A DNA stretch of 40,346 nucleotides from Owenia fusiformis. Taxonomy: Eukaryota > Annelida > Polychaeta > Sabellida > Oweniidae. The translations under genes were made by a program, and so were the position numbers. Of this stretch, positions 13,201 through 25,200 are shown piece after piece. The stretch is from NCBI GenBank assembly GCA_903813345.2, contig CAIIXF020000009.1:4404001-4444346 (forward strand), in the 5' to 3' direction. Within the stretch, counting starts at the first letter, position 1; every line of letters begins with the position of its first letter. A model generated the notes under the pieces. The model did no database searches. It saw only the letters and a program-made list of their open reading frames with translations, and was not told where the DNA came from.

Positions 13201-16200
13201 TACCTAACTTCAAAATTTGGACACCAAAATCCCCAGGTCAAAATCTAGGTCAAATTCATAGTTTTTCCTTATTTTTGCGATTCTGACACTATGTTTCAAT
13301 GATTTGCTTCAAAATTTTATATACAGGTAGGAAAAAGTGTGCTAATAGTGTTAGCCTTTTGCCGTCAGAAAGTATTTCTACCCACTTTTGAGATATGGTG
13401 TCCGAAAAGTAGGTCAAAATAAAAAGTTCTCCAAATTTAGCATATGAGTTATGAATTAAGGGTAGAATTTTCTCAGGAATCCGAGTCTGCAAACCAAATT
13501 TCGATCCGACTTCCGATTCGAAAGTAATGGCGTTTTGAAATTTCGAGAAAAATCGATCTGATGGTATCCTGATAGAAAGTCAAGAGTAGAGAAGAAAATA
13601 TTGAAAAATGCATCCATCCTTCCTTTGTGATCCTATCGTATCCTTCTTATCTACCTTTCCTTCATATCCTCTCTTTCCTATCCTTCCTATTCTATTCCTT
13701 CTTCATATTCTATTCTATCATGTTTCCTATTCTATCCTATCGTTCCTTCCTATTCTAGCCTATCCTTCCTTCCTTTTTCATCCATCCATCCATCCATCTT
13801 TTTCTGGATGACTCAGCTTATTTTGGATGACTCAGCTTATTTTGGATGACTCGGCTTATTCTGGATGACTCGGCCAAAAAAAGTCTAGATCTGGAGTCTG
13901 AAATTGAACTTCGTTCAATTTCCAAAGTCTAGTTATTATTAGACTCCAGATTTCATCTGGAGTCTATTGCTTTTGCCAGTTTTCTTATTATTAGACTCCA
14001 GATTGAAAATCTGGAGTCTATTGCTTTTGCCAGTTTTCTTATTATTATTCTTTCTTTCCGCGTTTTCTCAGCAACTAGAGGGACTTTCTGAAATCTGCTT
14101 ACATAGTTAAAAAGGTAATGAGACCTAGTTTCCCGGAAATTAGGTCAAATTTTTATCTAGGTCAAAGGTCAAAATCTAGGTCAAATTATCATTTTGTAAA
14201 TTATCTTTGTCATTTTTCAATATTTTTTCAAAATTTTTTTTTTAACGTGTAGCCAAGAAAAAGACGATTCGACAGTGAGGTATCAGTTTTTTGATTACTT
14301 CTACCGATTTTGAGATATTGCGTCCGGAAAGTAGGTCAAACGAAAAAGTTCTCCAAATTCAACGTATGAGTCATGAAATAAGTGTAAAATTTCCTCAGGA
14401 ATCCAAATCTGCAAACCAAATTTTGATCCGACTTCCGGTTCGGAAGCTATAGCGTTTTGAAATCGCTAAATTTGGTGCCCATGTTAAGCCAATGGGAAAA
14501 AAGACTTTTTCGAAGTGTAAAATACAAGATATAGACTGAGCACAGCTTAACATAATGAATGCCTATAAAAGAAGGGGACCTCAAAAGCTACCTAGCTTCA
14601 AAGTTTGGACACCAAAATGCCTAGGTCAAAATCTAGGTCAAATTCATAGTTTTTCCTTATTTTTACGATTCTGACACTACACTTTAATAATTTGCTTCAA
14701 AATTTTGTATACAGGTAGCAAAGAGTGTACTAATAGTGTTAGCCTTTTGCCGTCAGAAAGTATTTTGACCCACTTTTGAGATATGGTGTCCGAAAAGTAG
14801 GTCAAAATAAAAATTTCTCATAATTTAACATATGAGCTATGAGTTAAGGGTAGAATTTTCTCAGGAATCCGAATCTGCAAACCAAATTTCAATCCGACTT
14901 TTCGTTGGGAAGTTATGGCGTTTTGAAAGCTCAAAAATCGCTAATTTTGGTGCCCCATGTTATGTCAATGAGAAAAAAGATTTTTTTGAAGTGTAAAATA
15001 CCAGATAAAGACTGAGTACAGCTTAAGATTCTGAAAGTCTATAAAAGAAGGGGACCTGGAAGGCTATCTAGCTTTAAAATTTGGACACCAAAATCCCTAG
15101 GTCAAAATCTAGGTCAAATACATAGTTTTTCCTTATTTTTGCGATTCTGGCACTACACTTTTAGGATTTGCTTCAAAATTTTGTATACAGGTAGCAAAGA
15201 GTGGGCCAGTAGTGTTAGCCTTTTGCCGTCAGAGAGTATTTTGACCCACTTTTGAGATATGGTGTCCGAAAAGTAGGTCAAAATAAAAAATTCTCCAAAT
15301 TTTACATATGAGTTATGAATTAAGGGTAGAATTTTCTCAGGAGTCCGAATCTTTAAACCAAATTTCAATCTAACTTCTGGTTAGATAGTTATAGCGGTTT
15401 GAAGTCTCGAAAAGTCGATATGATGATATCCCCATGTTAAGCCAATGGAGTCGAAGATAAAAAATTGAGAGTTGTCTAAATGTCTAAATTCTAGCTGACT
15501 CGATCAGCTTATTCTGGATGACTCAGCTTACAAGTATTCTGGATGACTCAGCTTAAAAAAAAGTATTAAATCTGGAGTCTTAAATTGAACTTGTTCAATT
15601 TACATGTCTAGTTATTATTATTATTATTATTTTTCTTTCTTTCCGCGTTTTCTCAGCAACTAGAGGGACTTCCTAAAATCTGCTAACATAGTCAACTAGG
15701 TAATGAGTTCTAGTTTCTGGGAAATTAGGTCAAATGTTTATCTAGGTCAAAGGTCAAGAACTAGGTCAAATCGTCTCTTTTTGCTATTTCACAAGTTTTC
15801 TCAGTCGTCCTTTGGTATTTTCGCTCCGGGTTTTTTTCATCATGTTCCTTAGAAAAAAAGCTAATTCCGTAAGGCAAACCGTTTTTTGATTACTCTTACC
15901 GATTTTGAGATATGGCGTCCGAAAAGTAGGTCAGAACATAAAAAATTCTCCAAATTCAACGTGTGAATTATCAAATAAGTGTAGAATTATCTCAGGAATC
16001 CGAATCTGCAAACAAAATTTTGATCCGACTTCCGGTTCGGAAGTTATAGCGTTTTGAAATCTCAAAAATCGCTAAATTTGGTGCCCATGTTAAGTCAATG
16101 GGAAAAAAGGCTTTTTCGAAGTGTAAAATACAAGATATAGACTGAGTTCAGCTTAACATATTCAATGCCTATAAAAGAAGGGGACCTCAAAAGCTACATA

Positions 16201-19200
16201 GCTTCGAAATTTGGACACCAGAATGCCTAGGTCAAAATCTAGGTCAAATTCATAGTTTTTCCTTATTTTTGCGATTCTGGCACTACACTTTTAGGATTTG
16301 CTTCAAAATTTTGTATACAGGTAGCAAAGAGTGTGCTAATAGTGAGAGCCTTTTGCCGTCAGAAAGTATTTTGACCCACTTTTGAGATATGGTGTCCGTA
16401 AAGTAGGTCAAAATAAAAATTTCTCATAATTTAACTTATGAGTTATGAATTAAGGGTAGAATTTTCTCAGGAATCCGAATCTGCAAACCAAATTTCAATC
16501 CGACTTTTCGTTGGGAAGTTATGGCGTTTTGAAAGCTCAAAAATCGCTAATTTTGGTGCCCCATGTTATGTCAATGAGAAAAAAGATTTTTTTGAAGTGT
16601 AAAATACCAGATAAAGACTGAGTACAGCTTAAGATTCTGAAAGTCTATAAAAGAAGGGGACCTCGAAGGCTAACTAGCTTTAAAATTTGGACACCAAAAT
16701 CCCTAGGTCAAAATCTAGGTCAAATACATAGTTTTTCCTTATTTTTGCGATTCTGGCACTACACTTTTAGGATTTGCTTCGAAATTTTGTATACAGGTAG
16801 CAAAGAGTGAGCTTATAGTGTTAGCCTTTTGCCGTCAGAGAGTATTTTGACCCACTTTTGAGATATGGTGTCCGAAAAGTAGGTCAAAATAAAAAATTCT
16901 CCAAATTTTACGTATGAGTTATGAATTAAGAGTAGAATTTTCTCAGGAATCCGAATCTGCAAACCAAATGTCGATCCGACTTCCAGTTCCAAAGTTATGG
17001 CGTGTCCTAAAAGTAGGTCAAAATAAAAATTCGCCAAATTTAACGTATGAGTTATGAATAAGGGGTAGAATTTTGTCAGGAATCCGAATCTTTAAATCAA
17101 ATTTCGATCCGACTTCCGGTTTGAAAGTTATGGCGTTTTGAAATTTCGAGAAAAATCGATCTGATGTTATCCTGATAGAAAGTCAAGCAAAAAAGATTTT
17201 TTTGAAGTGTAAAATACGAGATATAGATTGAGTACAGCTTAAGATAATGAATTCCTATAAAAGAAGGGGACCTCAAAAGCTACCTAGTTTCAATATTTGG
17301 ACACCAAAATGCCTAGGTCAAAATCTAGGTCAAATTCATAGTTTTTCCTTATTTTTGCGATTCTGGCACTACACTTTTAGGATTTGCTTCGAAATTTTGT
17401 ATACAGGTAGCAAAGAGTGAGCTTATAGTGTTAGCCTTTTGCCGTCAGAGAGTATTTTGACCCACTTTTGAGATATGGTGTCCGAAAAGTAGGTCAAAAT
17501 AAAAGTTCTCCGAATTTAGCATATGAGTTATGAAATAAGGATAGAGTTTTCTGAGGAATCTGAATCTGCAAACCAAATTTCGATCCGACTTTCTGTTTGA
17601 AAGTTATAGCGTTTGAAAGCTCAAAAATTGCTAAATTTGGTGCCCCATGTTATGTCAATAGGGAAAAAGATTTTTTTGAAGTCTAAAATACCAGATATAG
17701 ACTGAGTACAGCTTAACATTCTGAAAGCCTTTAAAAGAAGGGGACCTCGAAGGCTATCTAGCTTTAAAATTTGGACACCAAAATGCCAAGGTCAAAATCT
17801 AGGGCAAATTCATAATTTTCCTTATTTTTGCGATTCTGACATTACACTTTAATGATTTGCTTCGAAATTTTGTATACAGGTAGCAAAGAGTGTGCTTATA
17901 GTGATAGCCTTTTGCCGTCAGAAAGTATTTTGACCCACTTTTGAGATATGGTGTCCAAAAAGTAGGTCAAAATAAAAAAATCTCCAAATTTAATGTATGA
18001 GTTATGAATTAAGGGTAGAATTTTCTCAGGAGTCCGAATCTTTAAACCAAAATACAATCTAACTTCTGGTTAGATAGTTATAGCGGTTTGAAGTCTCGAA
18101 AAGTCGATATGATGATATCCCCATGTTAAGCCAATGGAGTCGAAGATAAAAAATGGAGAGTTGTCTAAATGTCTAAATTCTAGCTGACTCGATCAGCTTA
18201 TTCTGGATGACTCAGCTTACAAGTATTCTGGATGACTCAGCTTAAAAAAAGAATTAAATCTGGAGTCTTAAATTGAACTTGTTCAATTTACATGTCTAGT
18301 TATTCTTCTTCCTCCTTCCCAGATTTCTCACCAACTAGAAGAGCTTACTTTAAGCTGCTTACATGATTAACTAGGGAATGTATCTGGCTTTCTGGGAAAT
18401 TAGGTCAAATTTTTATCTAGGTCAAAGGTCAAGAACTAGGTCAAATCCAGTACTTTGTCACTTTTTCCCATTATCTCGGTCGTCCTCCAATATTTTTGAT
18501 CCTGGTTTTTTTCATTGTGTTCCTCATAAAAAAGTAGAAAACCTAGGGTCGATTTAGTTTTTTGGTATCTCAGACCGATTTCGAGATATCAGTGTCCGAA
18601 AACGAGGTCCAAAAAAAATTTCACCGAATCCAATGTCCAGGATATTAGTCTTATGGGAAATTTTCTCAGGATTCCGAATCGGAAAACCAAATTTCGATCA
18701 GACTTCCGGTTCAGAAGTTATGGCGTTTTGAAAATTCAAAAATCGCTAAATTTGGTGCCCCATGTTAATTCAATGGGAAAAAATATTTTTTTGAAGTGTA
18801 AAATACGAGATATAGACTAAGCACAGCTAAACATAATGGAAGCCCATAAAAGAAAGGGACCACAAGACCTTCTTTTCATAAAAATTTGGACACCAAAATG
18901 CCTAGGTCAAAATCTAGGTCAAATTCAAAGTTTTTCCTTATTTTTGAGATTCTGACACTACAGATTAATTATATTCTTCGAAAATTTGTATACATGTAGC
19001 CAAGAGTGTGCTTATAGTGTAAGCCTTTTGCCGTCAGAAAGTATTTTGACCCACTTTTGAGATATGGTGTCCGAAAAGTAGGTCAAAATAAAACATTCTC
19101 CAAATTCAACGTATGAGTTATGAATTAAGGGTAGAATTTTCTCAGGAATCCGAATCTGCAAACCAAAGTTCGATCCAACTTCCGGTTCGGAAGTTATGGC

Positions 19201-22200
19201 GTGTCCAAAAAGTAGGTCAAAATAAAAAAAATTCCAAATTTAACGTATGAGTTATGAATTAGGGGTAGAATTTTGTCAGGAATCCGAATCTGCAAACCAA
19301 ATTTCGATCCGACTTCTGGTTTGGAATTTATGTCGTTTTGATAGCTCAAAAATCGCTAAATTTGGTGCCCCATGTTATGGCAATGGGAAAAAAGATTTTT
19401 TTGAAGTGTAAAATACAAGACATAGACTGGGTACAGCTTAATATAATGAAAGCCTATTAAAGAAGAGGACCTCGAAGGCTACTTAGCTCCAAAATTTGGA
19501 CACCAAAATGCCTAGGTCAAAATCTAGGTCAAATTTATAGTTTTCCCTTATTTTTGCGATTCTGACACTATATTTAAATGATTTGCTTTAGAATTTTGTA
19601 TACAGGTAGCAAAGAGTATGCTAATAGTGTTAGCGTTTTGCCGTCAGAAAGTATTTTGACCCACTTTTGAGATATGGTGTCCAAAAAGTAGGCCAAAGTA
19701 AAAAGTTTTCCAAAATTAACGTATGAGTTATGAATTAAGGGTAGAATTTTCTCAGAAAACTAGATCTGTAAACCAAATTGCGATCCGACTACTTGTTCTG
19801 AAGTTATGGCGTTTTGAGATCTCAAAAATCGCTAAATTTGGTGCCCCATGTTAAATCATTGGGACCGAATAATTTTTTGAAGTGTAAAAATACGAGATAT
19901 AGAATGAGTACAGCTAAACATAATGAAAGCTCATAGAAGAAGGGGACCTCAAAAGCTACTTTCCTTCAAAGTTTGGACACCAAAATACCTAGTTTAAAAA
20001 ATCTAGGTCAAATTCATAGTTTTTTTCTTATTTTGCGATTCTGACACTACACTTCAATGATATTCTCCGAAATTTTGTATACTTGTAGCAAAAATTGCAA
20101 TCCGACCCCAGGTTTAGATTCTACGCCATTTTGAAGTTTGAAATTCGCACTTGCCAGTATTCACGATGCAGATTGATCAAATATACTTTCAAAAATTCCT
20201 GCATACCCTACTTTACCTCTCTACCTACTCAGCTACTTATTTGACTACTTACTCAATTACTTAATTAGTTATTACTTACTTAGCAACTTACTCAGCTACT
20301 AACTCAGGTACTTACTCAGCTACTTACTCAGCTACCTACTCAGCTTTTTACTCAGTTACTTACTCAGCTACTTACTCAACCACTACTAAGGTACTTACTC
20401 AGCTAATTACTCAGTTACTTACTCAGCTCTTTACTGATCTATCTAGGTAAAATAAATCTGGAGTCTTAAATTGAACTTGTTCAATTTCACAAATCTAGTT
20501 ATTATTATTCTTTATTATTCTTTCCCAGTTTTCTCGATAACCATAAGGTTTTCAGTAAAGTCAGTCATTTGGTCAATTTAGGTTCAGAATCTAGTTCCTC
20601 GGAAATTGGGTCAAATTTTTATCTAGGTCAAAGGTCAAGAACTAGGTCAAATCCAGTACTTTGTCACTTTTTTCGATTTTCTCGGTTGTCCTTCAATATT
20701 TTCGATCCAGGTTTTTTTCATTGTGTTCCTTATAAAAAAGTAGGAAACCTAGGGTCGATTTAGTTTTTTGATATCTCAAACCGATTTCGAGATATCAGTG
20801 TCCGAAAACGAGGTCCAAAAAAAAGTTCTCCTAATCAAATGTCCAGGATATTAGTCTTATAGGAAATTTTCTCAGGATTCCGAATCTGAAAACGAAATTT
20901 GGATCTGACTTCCAGTTCGGAAGTTATGGCGTTTTGAAAACTCAAAAATCGCTAAATTTGGTGCCCATGTTAAGTCAATGGGAAAAAATATTTTTTTGAA
21001 GTGAAAAATACGGAATATAGACGGAGTTCAGCTTCATATAATCAAAGCCTTTAAAAGAAGGGGACCTCAAAAGCCATCTAGCTTCACAATTTGGACACCG
21101 AAATGCCTAGGTCAAAATCTAGGTCAAATTCATAGGTTTTCCTTATTTTTTCGATTCTGACACTACACTTTAATTATATTCTTCGAAATTGTGTATACAT
21201 GTAGCTAAGAATATGCTTATAGTGTTAGCCTTTTGCCGTCAGAAAGTATTTTGACCCACTTTTGAGATATGGTGTCCGAAAAGTAGGTCAAAATAAAAAA
21301 TTCTCCAAATTGAATATATGAGTTATGAATTAAGGGTAGAATTTTGTCAGGAATCCGAATCTGCAAACCAAATTTCGATCCGATTTCCGGTTCGGAAGTT
21401 ATGGCGTGTCCGAAAAGTAGGTCAAAATAAAAAAATCTCCAAATTTAACGTATGAGTTATGAATTAGGAGTAGAATTTTGTCAGGAATCCGAATCTGAAA
21501 ACCAAATTTCGATCCGACTTCCGGTTCGGAAGTGATAGCGTTTTGAAATTTCGAGAAAAATCGATCTGATGGTATCCTGATAGAAAGTCAAGAGTAGAGA
21601 AGAAAATATTGAAAAATTCATCCATCCTCCTATCTCATCCTACCCTATCCTTCCTATCTATCCTTCCTTCATATCTTTTCCTTCCTATCCTTCCTATCCT
21701 ATCCTATCCTTTCCTTTCTTCCTATTCTATTCTATCCTATCCATCTTTCTTATTCTATCCTATCGTTCTTTCCTATTCTATCCTACCTTCCTATTTTATT
21801 TATCCATCTCTTTCTAGATGACTCAGCTTATTCTGGATGACTCGGCTTATTCTGGATGACTCGGCTAAAAAAAGTCTAGATCTGGAGTCTGAAATTGAAC
21901 TTCGTTCAATTTCCAAAATCTAGTTATACTTGTATCCCACATTTGGGCAAAGTGTACAGCTTAAACAGAAAAAAAATGAAAAAGCTTAACTAATTATCTA
22001 TATAGTATATTAACTAATCAAAGGGTGCTTGATCATTGCAAGATTTTATTGGATGCATTTCGTGTTTTTTTCTCTCTCGATAAAAATATTAGATATATAT
22101 TTTGCTAGTATATTTAATATTATTCCCTCTGAATTAAATAGAAACATTAATTTATGTTCCACGTTATTCATGTTTTCTAAATTTTGACAGTGTTTTTTTA

Positions 22201-25200
22201 TTTTATCCATGTAACTTGACCGAACATCTTTTAACTTATTGCATTCTAATAGGTAATGACATTCTGAACCGGTTTTCTTGTTACACATTAAACATTTTCT
22301 TTCTTCAATAGGGGTAATTGGTTTTGTGTAACGACCTGTTTCGATTTCTAATTTATGTGCGCTAATTCTTAGCTTTGTCAAGTTATTTCTGTCTATTTCA
22401 TTTTTGATTAAATCCAAGTAGGGTTCCTTGTTCCATTTTGCTTTTATTATCTTATAAAACCTCAATTTACCATTATTTGATTTTATTTTAGTTTCCCAAA
22501 ATTGTATGTATCTATTTTCCAGTAATTTCTTAATTTCTCTTGGTTTTAAGTTTAAATAGTTTGGTGAAGTACCATTGTAAATATATTTAAGTACATCATT
22601 GATGTGCGTGAGCCATGATTGTTTATTCATATCTGTCAGTTGTTTATTTACCTCAAGGGCTTCACGTAGAAGCGAGTCGGTTCCTTTATTGTTAATATGA
22701 TTAAGATATTTCATTTGTTGATAAAACAAAGAAATAAATAGTGGAAACCTACCTAAATCGCCTCGTGTAGCGTCATTACTGGCCTTTCTGTTAACACCGA
22801 GTATCGATTTCATAAATGATATATGAAGAGATTCAAATGTTATTCCATCATATCCCTTTTCTAATGCCCATTGTGGGTCTTTTTTAATTTTACTCGAGTT
22901 TAAGATACCCGTACCCCATATATCAGATCCATAGAGGCATATGGGCTTTATGAGTTGATCAAATAGTTTTAAGCATAATGATGGTTTCATATTACCATTA
23001 GAAATTAGACTTAATAATTTAAATTTTGCCTTTTCAGCTTTGTCTTTGATATGCTGGGCTGCAGGTCTCATTGACCCACTTATGCTTAATTCCATTCCCA
23101 GGTAAATGTATCGTGAAACAGATTCTATTTTGTAATTTCCTATAAAGAAGTGATTATCAATAAGTCTACCATTTTTATTCATTACCATAATTTTGGTTTT
23201 ATCAGTGTTGATATTTAAGTGCCATTCTTCACAGTATTTTTCTAATTTGTCCAATTTGGTTTGCATTTCATCTTTTGAGGATGCGATAATTACTAAGTCA
23301 TCAGCAAAAAGGAGGCTTCCAATTCGCTTATTATTTAATAATGGGTCTGTTTTGAGATCTAATGTTTTAATAATGTCATTTATATATATATTAAATAGAA
23401 GAGGACTCAGGGGGTCCCCCTGTTTTATTCCCTTGTTACAGTCAAATTCATTGGTAAATAAACCCTCATTATCTAGTCTGACTCTTGCTTTTGATTGTGA
23501 ATATATATGTTTTATCATTTTATAGAATAAACCGTTTACACCCGATTGCAAAAGTTTCAAAAATAATCCATCATGCCATACCGTATCGAAAGCTTTCCTC
23601 AAATCAACAAAACACATATATATATTCCCTTTTTCACTTAGTACATATTTATCCACGAGGGTTCGTATTATGAAATAACCCAATTTTTCAGTCGAAGCGT
23701 GGGTAAATTTCCCATGGGGTTTGGGTCTCAAAATTTGATGTATGGGTTCCTAAGTATTATGAAGTAATAAAGAGTCATCCAAAAATATTTCTTATGAAAA
23801 GACATCTACCATTTTATACCAGGAAAATGGAGATGGCAATTTATCGAAAATAGCAAAAAATCATGAAATAACCGAATTTTTCAGTCGAAGCGGCGGTAAA
23901 TTTCCCATGGGATTTGGGTCTCAACATTTGGTGTATGGGTTCCTAGTATTATGAAGTAATAAAGAGTCCTACAAAAATGTTTATTATGAAAAAATAGAAA
24001 CATATTATACCAGGAAAAGGGAGATGACAATTTATCGAAAATAGCAAAAAATCATGAAATAACCGAATTTTCAGTCGAAGCGTGGGTAAATTTCCCATGT
24101 GATTTGGGTCTTAAAATTTGGTGTGCAGGTGTTTTAGGTCATGGACAACAGTAAGTGAAATGAGGAAGATGATCTGAAACAAAGTTGGTTTTTCGCCATA
24201 TTTTGGACCACCCTAGGCGTCATGTGCAATATCATATGTACTATTTAAAATAAACATTAAAGAGGTGTCAAAAAATGTTTGATGTTCTTTCTCTAGATAA
24301 CACAAATGAATATGTACATTTATGTTTGTCCAAATATAAGATATATTTTCTCGATCATGTTCCCTCGTACGTCGAGGAGCATAAGTATTACAGCATTTTG
24401 TTGTGAATAAGGTAAAATAAACTGCCGTTGTTCTTATGCAATGCGCTCTTTTATGAAACGCACTTGTTTATTGTTCTAGGGTTGGATCACTGAAGACCAT
24501 ACGGTGATCCTCCTCGATGACGAGCAAGATGAGCAAGGAAACTGGTTTGATGGGTATATTTACTTTAAACAGTCTTTAAAGATGTTTTATATGGCTTTTT
24601 ACTTGATATTTAAATATGGACGTGGCTAAAGAAAACAAATATGCAAAAACTAAAGTTATTCCGCATTATTTATGTTGAAAGATATATTATGTAAATGTAA
24701 CGAGCCTGTTCCTCCTCATTTTTACTTCTGGGGCATCTAGACCAACTCGCCATTTCAGATCCACTGTAACCTACATCTGGGACGTCAGTGACCTCGACAA
24801 CCCTGTTCTGAGAAATGAATACTACGCTGCGCACGAGGCCATTGACCATAACCAATACATCCGGGGATCTAGAACGTATCAGTCTAACTATGAAGTCGGC
24901 CTGAGAATCCTCCAAATCAACCAGGTACAGGAGAAGGCTAAGCAGCTTGACCATTTTTGAAGTAAAATTAATGAATACCATATTCGTAAAATAAATCTAA
25001 CAATAACTGTTATACATGTACAAAATAATGATATGGTTCAAGATATAAGATCTCAAAAATGTGTACAAACAATTTTACTCGATTACCGCTCAGCAAGATG
25101 GTTCAAGAGAAGCTGTTAAACATTTTAGATTTCAGATTTTTTCAATTGAAATTTTATTTTGACAAGGCTTCGTACAGTTTAACTGAAGTGGGTTACTTTG

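Larger units (their letters stand above)
8191..13932 (+). mobile_element. Helitron/Helentron-like composite array A (5' modules plus three units)
   Basis: Begins TTAT/TAGACTCCAGAT and ends CTAG/TTATT. It holds four copies of a 5' hairpin module (the first split by a Tc1-like insertion) followed by three body units ending at 10750, 12157 and 13932. Subterminal inverted repeats AGACTCCAGAT / ATCTGGAGTCT, a hairpin 5-6 bases before the terminal CTAG and T-rich flanks fit a non-autonomous rolling-circle element. No Rep-helicase is present. Confidence 0.65.
13940..21923 (+). mobile_element. Helitron/Helentron-like composite array B (5' modules plus four units)
   Basis: Two 5' hairpin modules (13941-13965 and 13993-14019) are followed by four body units ending at 15611, 18299, 20498 and 21923. 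Same termini as array A; the two are joined head to tail by TTATTAT. The right end abuts LINE 3' sequence (TTATACTTGTATCCC). Confidence 0.65.
8155..23670 (-). mobile_element. 5'-truncated LINE interrupted by rolling-circle arrays
   Basis: Both boundaries fall within one hAT subterminal repeat unit. Read on the minus strand, the element starts at a 5' truncation (~23670) inside the reverse-transcriptase fingers, runs through the polymerase and C-terminal region to a stop at 22046, and continues as 3' sequence to ~21924. The array at 8191-21923 interrupts it; 8190-8155 then provides a tail with AATAAA and an ATACAATACA simple repeat, as expected at a LINE 3' end. Treating 8155-8190 as the LINE tail is inference from junction logic. 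Confidence 0.6.
6180..24215. mobile_element. hAT-like element with long inverted repeats, swollen by nested insertions
   Basis: The left end TAGGGTGGTCCAAAATATGG at 6180 is exactly inverted at 24215. The arms stay highly similar (about five mismatches in the first ~130 bases by eye) and pass into ~190-bp subterminal repeat units on both sides. Both ends carry the direct 8-bp duplication GGCGTCAT. Without the block at 8155-23670 the element is ~2.5 kb, an ordinary non-autonomous hAT size. No hAT transposase is recognisable. It lies wholly inside intron 8 of gene 1. Confidence 0.85.

Noticed and set aside
13608-13811. Hydrophobic frame over the pyrimidine tract
   Set aside because: Low-complexity translation of TATCC/TTCC repeats.
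10009-17037. Many similar 60-90 codon minus-strand frames (MANFYFDLLF type)
   Set aside because: They recur only because the underlying ~460-bp body repeats are tandem; each is broken at variable places and there is no protein motif.
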